NCBI GenBank assembly: GCA_024509875.1
Contig: JAMPIV010011335.1
Span: 124,001 to 188,000 of the forward strand
DNA from: Oreohelix idahoensis
Taxonomy: Eukaryota > Mollusca > Gastropoda > Stylommatophora > Oreohelicidae
Length of the DNA stretch: 64,000 bases
Direction: 5' to 3'
Positions within the stretch are counted from its first letter, which is position 1. Each line of letters begins with the position of its first letter. The notes beneath the pieces were generated by a model, which was not told the origin of the DNA, did no database searches, and worked only from the letters and a program-made list of their open reading frames with translations. A program made the position numbers and the translations under genes. This document shows positions 1 through 10,250 of this stretch, in pieces.

Positions 1-585
1 TATTTGTATTCTTCTCTTTCCATGAGATGTGTCCCATTCTTCTATATATCCACATCTCGAGAGCCTCATTTCTTTGTTCCAACTGCTTATTCATTGTCCA
101 TGTTTCTACACCAATCAGTAATGAATAATATATATATAACACTTCAAGATTCTCAGTTTTAATTTGTTAGTTAACTGTTTAGATGTTAGTATTTCTCATG
201 TTGTTGAATGTAGCTTTGGCTATTCATATTCTCTTCTTGATTTCTGTTTTACATCTGCCATCTTCTGTTATTATATGACCAAGATATGAGAAGCTCTTGA
301 CTTGTTCCAAGATTTTCCCATTCATGCATATCTTTAATGTGGGCTTATCATCTGTTTTTCTAATTATCATAGATTTTGTTTCTCAATATTAGTGTCCAAT
401 CCATATTCATGATTTAGGCTGTTTACTTGCTTCACTAGTTCTTTTAAATCCTGTTCACTTTCAGCTAATAAAACTTGATCATCTGCATATCTAAGGTTGT
501 TTATTGACCTTCCACTGATGTTCAATTCTGGCATTTCCTGTATCTAATTGTCTAAAAATACGTGTTAAGAGTGGGGTGGGGGGCC
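1..585 (-). mobile_element. LINE-F reverse-transcriptase fragment, degraded
   Basis: Read on the minus strand, this stretch encodes a broken non-LTR RT. An RT active-site block appears as LRYADDQVLLAE near 460-510. It is followed towards position 1 by the thumb region, including ALEMWIYRRMG-like residues near 1-60. The same family occurs on the plus strand at 37.6-38.2 kb and 51.0-51.4 kb. Stops and frame changes show it is dead. It continues past the left edge of the window, so its 3' end is unseen. What I see is RT homology by motif; the clade (RTE-like or related) is not assigned. Confidence 0.75.
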
Positions 586-1740
586 CTTATCATTCCGATG
601 TATTGCCCCTCCCTTGAACAATTCCTAGATCCACCAGTGTACATAAAGCACTGTTTTTACTCTTTCTTGCCACAATTATTTATGGTGCATTGGTCACAAC
701 AGTTTTCTGAGTTCGATGAAGATGATTAAATGAATCATTGCGGACTAACAAATTTTAAGCATAAAAGTCCCTGCTTCACTTGGAGTCTGGGGTTACCTCT
801 GCTTTTGGTTCCCTCTGAGAACTAGCATGAAGCAATCATGAGCGCTTTGCTGTGGTGGTTCATGAATATTCATTTTCACATGCTGAGGTTTGCCAGCCTT
901 GTAAGGATCTGTATAACCATCAGCAAGTTCAAACATATCAAATTCCAAGTATATAAAATACTTATCAGACACTCCCGATCGCTTGCCTTAGCGCTGGAGT
1001 GATTTGTTTGCCCATCTATCTTCTGTGTTGATTCTTAAATATAGGTTATGCAACTAAACCTGTATTTCATGTTCATCTTACCTGGAGTCAATCTGGTTGT
1101 TATCACATTTAGTGTTTTAAGTAATCTTTCGAGATGCTCACTTACGCTTGACCTGACATGAATCAAAGTGTGAAAATGCAAACAGTGACTGTTGTATGGT
1201 ACAAATAAGAATACCAATTTTGGATTATTTGCAGGCATCAAATTTACCTATAAATATAGAAGAGGTGTTAAGAAGAGACAGGCCTAGGGAACTGCATAAT
1301 AAAATAGTCAAACAGTACTTAACAAGAACAAAAGTTCATATTTAGTAAGTGGGAATGAGAAGGTCTGATGCTGTTCTTACAATACATGACTATTAAAGTA
1401 TTTACAGGGGAAATTCAATTAAATATATGTTAAAGTCTGTTATATAACTGGAACCACCATGCCTTTACAACTCCTGCCCATTATATTTTTCTTGTCTGGA
1501 GTTTCTGTTTGATTTCGTTGTGTTATCTCGTTTTTGTTTGCTTGGGTTTTTTTTTTTTTTACATACAAGCATAATTGTGATTTGCCCTATTTACAATGAT
1601 TTGACAGGTATGATGCCCCTTTCCCATATTGCCAGTTGTACATATTTGGAATTGAAAACAATGTATATCCTAATTATAACCCATCAGAGGCTGAACGGGA
1701 TATGTTTCATCATTAAATAAAACAAAATTAATAAATTAGG
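586..1740. other. Non-coding stretch, no gene seen
   Basis: AT-rich, unremarkable sequence with a T run near 1546-1560. Short open frames here lack recognisable motifs. I see no repeat edge or RNA gene. Confidence 0.5.
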
Positions 1741-2372
1741 TTAGATTTAGGAATCTTAAATAGGCTAACGAAGAACTGGAAAGTGTCAATGAATTCGAAT
1801 ACTTAGGATCAATCATTAACAGCTCTGGCGACTGTGCAGTAGAAATTAAAAGAAGACTTGCAATTGCTTCACATAAGCTAATACAGATGAAAAACCTATG
1901 GCAAGGCACAAGCAAAGAAACAAAGTTACAACTGATCAGAGCATGTATATTCCCAGTAGCAACATACGGCTGCGAGACTTGGACACTCAATAAAACAGTT
2001 GCAAAAAAGATTACATCATTCGAAATGAAATGCTACAGAAGGATGTTGAGAATACCCTGGACAGAAAAAAAGACCAACAGAGAAGTACTGCACTCACTAA
2101 ACGTACAGGAACATTGGCTCCTAAATACCATCGCAATAAGGAAGCTGAAATTTTTCGGTCATATAAAAAGACATAATAGTCTGGAAAAAACAGTGATGGA
2201 AGGCATGGTCCCTGGAAAAAGGGGAAGGGGTCGACCTAGACGACGGTGGACCCAGGACATCACAGAGAGTCTGAACTTGTCTTTGGCTGATGCAGGTCGA
2301 CTTGCCCAGAATCGTGATGCGTTCAGAGCAGCTGTAATGGAGACAACGTTCTGGAAAGAATATGTCACATGA
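1741..2372 (+). mobile_element. LINE RT C-terminal fragment (LINE-F group)
   Basis: The plus strand encodes the C-terminal third of a non-LTR RT: FEYLGSIINSSGD, then TYGCETWTLNK, CYRRMLRIPWTEKKTNREV, FFGHIKRH, and a basic GKRGRGRPRRRWTQDI block. This order (YLGS, thumb, GHI.R, RGRPR) is typical of the end of APE-type LINE ORF2 proteins. The frame runs open to the stop at 2370-2372 and extends upstream of 1887 to about 1758. It lacks the endonuclease and RT catalytic core, so it is a 5'-truncated, inactive copy. It resembles the copies at 1-585 and 37.6 kb but is clearly diverged from them. Confidence 0.8.
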
Positions 2373-3270
2373 TGAAATAGGCTATATGTTTTATAAAGAG
2401 CATTGGGCCTACGTCTTTCATAAACAGCAGATGTGAAATTCCTGGATTCACACGTGAAAGTACCCAAAAACAAAGGTAGGCCTACCTTTTGGAAATGAAA
2501 CAGTTTGCTTGCGGAACAAGAAAGGACAAGTCATGAAAGGCGATGACAAAACTTAGTGTCAATATGAGTGCCATTAGTGGGCCCACTCACCATGCCTCAT
2601 TCCATACCTGATTATGCCACCGAAGCGATAACGTGAAACACCTCGTTGGCCTATGTTTGAGCGAAAACCCGAAAGTTGATCAAGTTGGCGTTTTTTAACT
2701 AATGAAGGAAAATGGCACCTAGACGGGAGTCAACGGAACAAAAAAACACCTAGATCAGATGTGAATACATCTAGGAGTACCAACGCTGGTTGCAGCAAAT
2801 CGGTTAGTTATCCTCCTTGAGGGAATCGCGGGGAGTGATCATTGTATTAATTATCGCATTAAAAAAATGGCAAGTATTGAGTTCAAAAGCATTGCAGACC
2901 CTAATTCTAACCCTAACTGCTACGAAACAACACCTAACTACATATATTCACTGCGGACCAAAAAGGTACGAAAGATAGGAAATTACCATTAAATGTAAAA
3001 AATTATGTGATATATATTTTTTATTCCACTTAAATTTAATTCTTGTTTTTAAACACATCAATAACGTTGTTCTTTGTGGATCCAAAGCATGCTCTCGAGA
3101 TCAACAAACCTTCTGTCATTCCATTAGCAGCGCAGTTCCCAACAGTTGTTTCAGAAGAGAGCCTGATAGCTAGACTGCTTGCGTCATGGTCAGCTAACCA
3201 GAGCTGACCAAGACCCCACTCCACCTCCAAGTGGTGGTCCTGGAAACAGGCTGCATCACTGCAGTCTGTC
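2373..3270. other. Non-coding stretch, no gene seen
   Basis: No open frame with family motifs, no clear repeat boundary and no RNA gene was recognised. Confidence 0.45.
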
Positions 3271-3273
3271 TGA

Positions 3274-3504
3274 ATGAGAAGGGATCGAAAAGGGAAGGCT
3301 AACCCGGTCCCAAAAATGCAGTCAGTAATTGGAAAGTTGAAAAACCAAAATAATACAGATCTGGATGACCTCAGAATAGTGCTCCACAAACTTTGTCAAC
3401 GATTCAAAAGTGTTGTGAACAAATGGATCCCATCTCATTGTAACATCACCGGAAATGAAGAGGCTGACAGAATGGCAAATGAAGGTTCACATCTACTTCA
3501 ACAT
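3274..3504 (+). pseudogene. RNase H domain remnant of a LINE
   Basis: The frame ends with KWIPSHCNITGNEEADRMAN, matching the last catalytic segment of the RNase H domain found at the C-terminus of I-group LINE ORF2 proteins (H..I.GNE.AD). The LINE-D copy in this window carries the same signature at about 8.6 kb on the other strand. Only the end of the domain survives. LINE-B joins it at 3504/3505, cutting it after about 75 residues. It could be a remnant of LINE-C or another family; RT sequence is not preserved beside it. Confidence 0.6.
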
Positions 3505-6500
3505 CATTCATAACCCTCCACTCCCAAAGGAGCATAGGCCTTCAACAAACACTTGCCAAGTCCTCCTGTCACGTGTCATCATCTCAAGTTCTTTCCACGT
3601 TCTCCTCACCATTTTCACCTCTGTTTCCAGCTCCCTTCTCCATGTGCTTCTTGGTCTACCTCTGCCTCTCTTGCCCTGGGGATTCCAGAACAAGGACTGC
3701 CTTGTAATGCTATCAACAGGTTTCCTCAGCGTATGTCCAATCCATCGCCATCGTCGTCTTCTCATCTCCTGTTCCACTGGCACTTGTCTAGTTCTTGTCA
3801 TCAGTTCCACGTTGGTAACCTTATCATACCATTTTAATCCCTCTATTCTACGCAAGGACCCATTTATGAAAGTCTATAGCTATTTGGTTGTTGTCTTTGT
3901 TGTTCTCCATGTCTCAGAGCCATAAAATAGGACTGACTTCACATTTGAGTTGAAGATTCTTATTTTCGTGTTGGATCCGATTTCTCTTGATCTCCATATA
4001 TTTCCCAATGCAATGAAAGCTCCTCTTGCTTTTTGTATTCTTATTTTGATATCACTGTCTGTCCCTCCAACTTTGTCTATATTACTGCCAAGATATGTGT
4101 ACGATTCTACATCTTGTGTTGGTGCTTCTTCAAGTTCAACCCTGTTATCATTACCTGCATTTATTCTCATTATCTTTGTCTTTTCCCTGTGTATTTTCAG
4201 ACCCAATTACTGTGACCTCTCATCGAGTGTTTTGAATTTGTCCTGGATCTGATTACGATTATGGGACAGAAGAGCCAAGTCATCAGCAAAATCCAGATCA
4301 TCCAACTGCTTAGTCAAGAGTCCACTAGATTCCATTTCTGTTGTGTGTTGTCGATGTTCTCATAACCCAGTCTATTGCTAGTAAGAAAAGAAATGGAGAC
4401 AAGAGGCATCCATGTCGCACTCCTGTTCTTATCCCAAACGGTTCTGTAAGCTGTCCTTCATGAAGAACTCTACATGTCATGTCTTCATATGTATTCTTTA
4501 TTAAATTAATGATCTTCAGGGGGACTCCATAATGCCTCATCAATTTCCAAAGTGATTCTCTGTCCACACTGTCAAATGCCTTTTCGTAGTCCACAAATCC
4601 GATGTATAGTGATGAATTCCATTCCAGACTTTGTTCAACTATTATTCTCAAAGTGGCTATCTGGTCTGTATATGATCTGTTTTGTCGAAAACCTGTTTGT
4701 TCATCTCTTAGTTTCTTGCCTATGGACTCTTTAATCTCTCGGGGATAATCCTGTTTAATACTTTTCTTGGCACTGATAGTAACATTATTCCTCTATAATT
4801 TGTGCACTCTTGTAAATTTCCCTTCTTAGGCAACTTAACCAGATATCCTTTCTTCCATTCTGCTGGTATCTCTTCCTTTTCCCAGACTTTACCAAGTAAT
4901 TTATATGACACCTCTGTAGCCGTGTCGATATCTGCTTTGATGGCCTCTGCTGGAATGCCATCAGGTCCAGACGCTTTTCCATCTCTTAGAAGCTTTATGG
5001 CTTTCTTTATTTCTTCCTTCGTTAGTCTTTCACCGTTAATTTGTAGCTCTTCTTCTGCTGGCTGGATGTCAGGGGGGGTTTATTGGAGCTGGTCTATTGA
5101 GAAGGTCCTCAAAATATTCTGTCCACCTCTTCATTTGCTCCTGTATATTGCTGAGCAGTTTTCCATTCTAGTCTTTTATGAGGCAACTTGTTTGCTTGTA
5201 TTTCAGTCAGCTTCTTTGTGCTGTTATACAGCTCTCTCACATTTCCTTTGGCTGCAGCATCTTCTGCCTCTCTTGCCAACTCCTCAATATACTTCCTCTT
5301 GTCCCTTTTGATACTTCTTTTTATTTCTTTCTTTGCTTCTGTGTACACTTCTTGAGCCTTGGCTTTGGAACTTCTGGTTTTGCTTGTGTTTACATCTGCT
5401 TTCTTGTTTTTTCTGTCTTATATCTTATTGATGGTTTCTCTTGTTATCCTTGCTTTTTGTTGTCGTTCCCTTTTCCCCAGTATTTCTTCACATGTCTCAT
5501 TCCATGCAGTTTTGATTTGCTGCCAATAGTCTTCTGTATTCTCTACATCTTCCAGCCGTTGGAGAACTTGGAATTTGTTGGATATTGTGACCGCAAATTT
5601 GTCTCTTGTTTCTTAGATGTCCTACATTAAATTGTTGTCTATAACTTTGCATTGTTGCATATCTCTTGAGTTTCATTTTTACTTTGGATGTCAGAAGGTG
5701 GTGATCTGATGCCACATCTGCTCCTCTATATACCTTTACAAACTGCAATGATGATCTAAACTTCTTGTTTATGCATATATGATCAATCTGATTTTCCGTT
5801 CTATGGTCTTGTGATATCCATGTTGCCTTGTGTACTCTCTTATGTGGAAACATGCTTCCTCCTATAGCCAGTTGATCTGAAGCACAGAAGTTTGAGAATA
5901 GTTCCCCATTTTCATTCATTATTCCCAGCCCATGTTTTCCCATGACTTCTTCAAAGCCGGTGTTGACTATACCTATCTTTGCATTCATGTCACCCATGAA
6001 AATTGTGATGTCTCTTATTTTTACTTTTTCCATAATTTCCTGTAGTCTAGTATAAAATGATTCTTTCACAGACTCTTCTTTGTCATTAGCTGGTGCACAA
6101 CATTGTATGACATTTACTTTCTTCTTAGCTGTTTTAAAAATAGCTGTTATTATTCTGGGTCCAACGGCTTCCCATTCAATGAGTGCTTTCTGTGCTTCTT
6201 TAGATAACATAAGAGCTACCCCTTCACAGTGGTGTGAACTTACGTCTTCATGTCCTGAGGACAGCACCAATTCACCTGTGATGAGTTTCTTCTTGTCTAC
6301 CCCTTCCACTTTGTTTCACACATTCCCAGAACCTCGATTCTATATTCCCTCATTTCTGCAGCTACTTGTGCCACTTTCCCTTGTTCGTTTAATGTCCGAA
6401 GGTGCCAAATCTGGAAGTTCTCCTAGAAGAAAGAAGGTTAGTCAGTAACACAGACTCCTTTCGGCTTTCTCTGTGTTGCATCATACACCTCCCTGCGAGA

Positions 6501-6709
6501 GAGCAAAGTCTTGGATGGCTGTGTTTTATTGTCCTTAATTGACTTGTCCATATTTGTTGAAGTTTTTTGTGGTTTAAATTTTTACAGGATGGGGTAACCA
6601 GCCCCATGCCCAACCCTCCTTAGTCGCTTTCTACGACATGCTTGGCAGGGGACAGTGTTACTATTCTTTGCTCCCCTTTCGGGCCCCGGTAACACACGGG
6701 TGGCTTGAT
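3505..6709 (-). mobile_element. LINE-B, nearly full-length, broken
   Basis: An APE-type LINE on the minus strand, read from the right. A 5' leader module lies at about 6587-6709. The endonuclease follows at about 5640-6420 (IFMGDMNAKIG, then SDHHLL). Next come a linker and the RT fingers (DYEKAFDSVDRESLW, GVRHGCLLSPFLF), the YLGSNIDKVGGTDSDI segment and the basic end GKRGRGRPRSTWRREL near 3600-3680. The 3' end lies at 3505, a few bases after the stop. At least five frame breaks separate the open segments (5497-6309, 5109-5348, 4720-4911, 4325-4651, 3880-4206, 3508-3855), so it is not functional. Full-length LINEs are less usual than 5'-truncated ones, so this may derive from one complete insertion. 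I could not read convincing TSDs. Confidence 0.85.
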
Positions 6710-6711
6710 TT

Positions 6712-6966
6712 TGGAGTCTGCTAACTTTATCGAAGTTTGACTTAGCTGCTGTTGCCCAAGTTGCTATGCCATATTCAAGGACTGGCCTCACTCGCCCTGT
6801 GTACAACGTCTTAAGCACTTTCTCATCTGCACCCTTGTTCCGCAAGTTTTTTTCATAATTGTCATTCTTTGTCTTGCTCTCATTTGGTTTCTGTCAACCT
6901 GTTTTGTCCAAGTCATATGGCGATCAAAGGTAATGCCTAGGTAGTTTAGATTTTCATTTAAATGAA
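6712..6966 (-). mobile_element. LINE-C fragment, downstream half
   Basis: The minus strand encodes LNYLGITFDRHMTW, then KTLYTGRVRPVLEYGIATWA, the post-catalytic part of an RT resembling LINE-D (VRPVLEYGMSAWATASK at about 9.45 kb) but distinct. It stops at 6966, where LINE-A begins, and its upstream half resumes at 15910. Joining the two halves across LINE-A gives a continuous reading, with the 11-bp duplication atttaaatgaa at both edges (6956-6966 and 15910-15920). The 3' remainder is lost against LINE-B at about 6710. Confidence 0.85.
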
Positions 6967-8278
6967 AACTCCGCCTATGGCGGTCCCAAGCCCGGATGAA
7001 AAAGGAGGAGGGCGGCCTGCATGGAGGCCGTAAGGAGGCAGCCCCTCCACCATGCAAAGGCACAACAGGCCAATCACCTGTTTGCTTTAAACTATGATTC
7101 TTCTTCTTCCATCCTTAGCCATCAACCGGCAAAGCAGTATGTGGCCAGTACGCCTAGTGGCGTCTTAGGGCAACAACAAATTGATCAATCTATCGCTGTT
7201 TCCACCACGCCTAGTGGCGTCTTTGTGGAACAAAAACAGACCAAACAATCTATCATTGTTTCCGTAATCAGATTGGTTGGCAAGCAGGTGATCAGCCCAC
7301 TGTGCAAAGTTTTTACGGGATGGGGTAAACAGCCCCATGCCCATACCCTCCTTAGTCGCTTTTTACGACATGCGTGGTAGGGTGCAGTGTTACTATTCTT
7401 TGCTCCCCTTTCGGGCCCCGGTAACACACGGGTGTTAAACTATGATTACGAGCAATATAAGAGAGAAAACCGGACTGATTCTAAAGGCGACGAACTGGAA
7501 CGGACTACGGATTACGACTTATGGAACTTGGAACACAAGAAGTATAAATGGGAAGGAAGAGGAGCTGGTGGAAGAGATGAGGAAAGCAAAATTAGAAATC
7601 CTGGCTATTACCTCATAGAAAGAAAACAAAGAAAAAGGAACAAGGAGTCATGGATCTCGATAGCAACACGCTGTTATACAGTGGTGTACCCACATCTGAA
7701 ATAGCTAAAGGGGGCGTGGGTTGCATTGTGGCCAAAAACCAGAAAGATAGTATCAAGGGATGGAACTTTGTCTCGGAGCACATTATGGTTGTAAAACTAA
7801 AAGAAGGAGAAACCATAGTCAACCTGGTCATAGTGTATGGGCCAAATGAGGATGAGAGAGCAGAGGTCAAGGAGGAATTCTTCGAGCTGCTTCAAAGGAC
7901 AGCGGATGACTGCCTAGATGAAGTTATCATGCTCGGAGATTTTAATGTCAGAGTTGGAAATGACCATGCTAGATGGGGTGGAGTTATCGGAAGATATGGA
8001 GAAGATACTCTCAATGACAATAGAAAGCGACTCCTTAGATTCTGCAGTGAGCAGAATCTGATCATCACAAACACAAAGTTCCCCCATAAGCGCATACATG
8101 CATACACTAGATGTGAACCAACCAAGAATGAGAAGTCAGTGATCGACTATGCCATTGTTAGGAGAAGCTCATTCAAATATGTCCGGTATGCTAGAGTCTG
8201 GAGGAGGCCAGAGATTGGAAGTGATCACTGCCTGCTAACAATCAAAAGAACAACTGAAAGAGTTGCTCAGCCTAGGAA
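6967..8278 (+). mobile_element. LINE-A copy 1, 5' half
   Basis: It begins with the leader aactccgcctatgg, also seen at 43007 and 46324. A SINE interrupts it at 7100-7434. It then encodes the endonuclease: TTYGTWNTRSING from about 7512, VMLGDFNVRVGND near 7930 and GSDHCLLTIKR near 8220. An ATG at 7442 opens the frame that reads into the endonuclease in this copy, unlike the younger copies, which lost 7 bp. A frame break lies near 7610. It ends abruptly at about 8278, inside the region after the endonuclease, where truncated LINE-D begins. The 3' half resumes at about 14610; about 0.9 kb of the element is missing between them. Confidence 0.85.
7100..7434 (-). mobile_element. Composite SINE in the LINE-A leader
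   Basis: A 335-bp insert flanked by a perfect 13-bp duplication, ttaaactatgatt, at 7087-7099 and 7435-7447. Read on the minus strand, it starts with a head (caccCGTGTGttaccgggg and onward to about 7310) that is nearly the same as the 5' leader of LINE-B at 57349-57470 and 6587-6709. It ends with a tail close to the 3' end of LINE-E (40330-40430), including the hairpin acgccactaggcgt and a gaagaagaag end. A second copy of the gcgcc-type hairpin lies at about 7208-7225. No protein is encoded. A head for transcription joined to a LINE tail for mobilisation is the usual design of SINEs; the helper role of LINE-E is inferred. Confidence 0.8.
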
Positions 8279-8914
8279 TTTATCATGGGTTGGACAGTTC
8301 TGGAGAATGTGTTCTGGAGTCTGGATATCAGTTCCACATGGGCATTCATTCGTGTGGGATATCTTGAGGCGATAGAGATGTCCAAGTAATCTGCAGTGAC
8401 CAGTTCTCAGGCGGAAAATTGTCGTCTGTTGGTGTCTGTTTAGGTGGTGGATTGGGTCATCTCTGCTGTATATATCCCCTTCCTCCTTCCACTGATTTGT
8501 GTACTTGTTGTGGATGATGGTTTTTGCTTCCCGATAGGGCAATGGGTGGTTGTATTGTTCCATTTTACTGCCACTTCTTGATAGAGCATCTGCTTTCTCA
8601 TTACCAGCGATTCCACAATGGGCAGGTAACCACTGAAGGGCAATGGTTGATGACCTTTGGATGATGTTAAGCTCAGATCTGATCTCATTCATCATGTTAT
8701 CATTTCTGGTGTTTTGTATTGATTCAAGTAATGATCTGCAGTCAGTGAAGATTACTATCTTAGCTTGTGGCTGCTGTTCAGGTCTAGTGAGGATCTTCAG
8801 GGCTTGCAGTAATGCCATAGCTTCTGCCCTAAAATTGGAGGAGATCTTTCCAGTTGGGAAGGCCTTTCGGATGATCTTTCCATTTAGGAATCTTATAAAA
8901 AATGCCTCCTCCAC
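8279..8914 (-). pseudogene. LINE-D ORF2 C-terminal part: RNase H
   Basis: This frame carries the rest of RNase H: glutamate in FRAEAMALL, aspartate in FTDCRSLL, and histidine/aspartate in HCGIAGNEKADAL. It then has a cysteine-rich end (CPCGTDIQTPEHILQNC). It joins the preceding segment through a frameshift. The frame crosses into LINE-A sequence at 8278, so its natural stop and 3' untranslated part are gone. All four RNase H catalytic positions look intact, so the damage is by frameshift and truncation and not at the active site. Confidence 0.85.
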
Positions 8915-10250
8915 CGTTCTTTACTGCCCCCTCAGCAGATCCATCTGTGTATGCATGTGTCCACTCCTTCGGGTTGTACTTTTCTTCAATCATTTCTTGA
9001 GCCAAAGTTTTTAGTTGTTGAGGGGTCAGGTGGCCTTTCTTTTTTATTTCAGGGACTTCTGTGATGATAGATATATTTCCATGGCAGTCGTCTGGCTCCT
9101 CGTAATCAATTAACATTTCAATCTCAGTAGATCGATTTGGGAGGAGGTCTTCATGGCATCGATGCAGATGTTTGGAGATGTTTAGGAAGCTGGTTCTTTT
9201 CAGCCTGTTCTTAGTCACATTATGGAGTTTGGCATGCATTGGATGACTTGGCATTCGTAGAAGCTTCTCACTGTGAGTGAATACCTTTTCCTCACGTCTG
9301 TCATCAAGAGAGCGGATGTTGGTGTATCGCTCCATTGCCTGGATTGGAGAAGTCTTCATCCCTCCAGTGATTAGTCTAAGGCCTGAATTTTGCACTTTCC
9401 CTAGACATTCTGTGTTTGTTTTAGATGCTGTGGCCCAGGCTGACATGCCATATTCAAGTACAGGTCTGACTGTGCCTGTATAGACTTTTTTAAATATGTT
9501 GGTATTTGCCCCCCAACTTGTGCCAGCCAGTTTCTTCATAATAGAGAGCTTTCTTATTGCTCTCTGTTCTATTGCTTTAATGTGCGGCTTCCAGGTGAGT
9601 CTCTTATCCAACTTGACTCCTAGGTATGTTGGGTTTTCCTCGATTGGAAGTTCACTTCCATTTAGCTGCAGTTTGATCGTTTCTCGGCGATTTGACAGAG
9701 AGAAGCAGGTTGCTACTGTCTTGGAGAGGTTTATCTGTACTCCCCAATCTGATGCCCATTTACCGATGGTATTTAGCGCTGCTTGCATCCTGAACTTCGC
9801 AGTAGGCAAATGTTCAGCAGCACACCAGGCTGCAAAATCGTCAGCATGAAGAGCCCTGGAGATATGCCCGGACAGTTTCTCTGCAATATCATTTATATAT
9901 ATGATAAAAAGTGTGGGGGAGATAACTCCTCCTTGTGGCACACCCTGTTGTAGAGTGACGCGATGGCTCAGTTTCCCGTCAAGTTTTACTCTTGCTGTGC
10001 GGTATCGAAGAAAGTCCCGTATCCAGTTGAACATTCTCCCTTCAATGTTGCTGTTGAGCATCTTAAGGAGGAGTCCTTCTTTCCATACCTTATCAAAGGC
10101 TTTTGTCAAGTCTACAAAAACCGCCAGTACTTTCTTTTTCTCCTGAAAGGCATTTTCTACTTCCTGGGCTAGATATACTAGTTGGTCTTCGGTGCTGCGA
10201 TTTTTCCTAAATGCTGACTGTGTGTTATCAAGCAGATGGTTTTTTTCCAG
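8829..10250 (-). pseudogene. LINE-D ORF2 middle part: RT and start of RNase H
   Basis: Open for about 475 codons. It carries the finger, palm and thumb parts of the RT and enters RNase H at AYTDGSAEG, where the first catalytic aspartate is kept. The frame is lost near the run of glycine codons at about 8920. The palm motif reads HADD rather than the common FADD or YADD; both aspartates are kept, so this alone need not inactivate it. The true N-terminus lies at 14296 on the same strand, separated by the 2.16-kb insertion. Confidence 0.85.

Larger units (their letters stand above)
8279..10250 (-). mobile_element. LINE-D, RT core and RNase H half
   Basis: On the minus strand, from 10250 downwards: RT core (AFRKNRSTEDQ, VDLTKAFDKVW, GVPQGGVISPTLF, catalytic ALHADDFAAW), thumb (PVLEYGMSAWA), then RNase H (HAYTDGSAEGAV, FRAEAMALLQAL, IFTDCRSLLESI, LPAHCGIAGNEKADALS) and a CxC...H...C motif near the end. 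RT plus C-terminal RNase H marks the I/Jockey-like supergroup. A frameshift at about 8915-8935, in a run of G codons inside the RNase H domain, divides the reading frame. The 3' end is missing: the coding sequence runs straight into LINE-A at 8279. The upstream half lies beyond the LTR insertion at 10251-12410. Confidence 0.9.

Noticed and set aside
3505..6309. Programmed frameshifts or splicing between LINE-B frames
   Set aside because: Breaks differ in place from the other LINE-B copies (36.6 kb is open where this one is broken), so they are decay.
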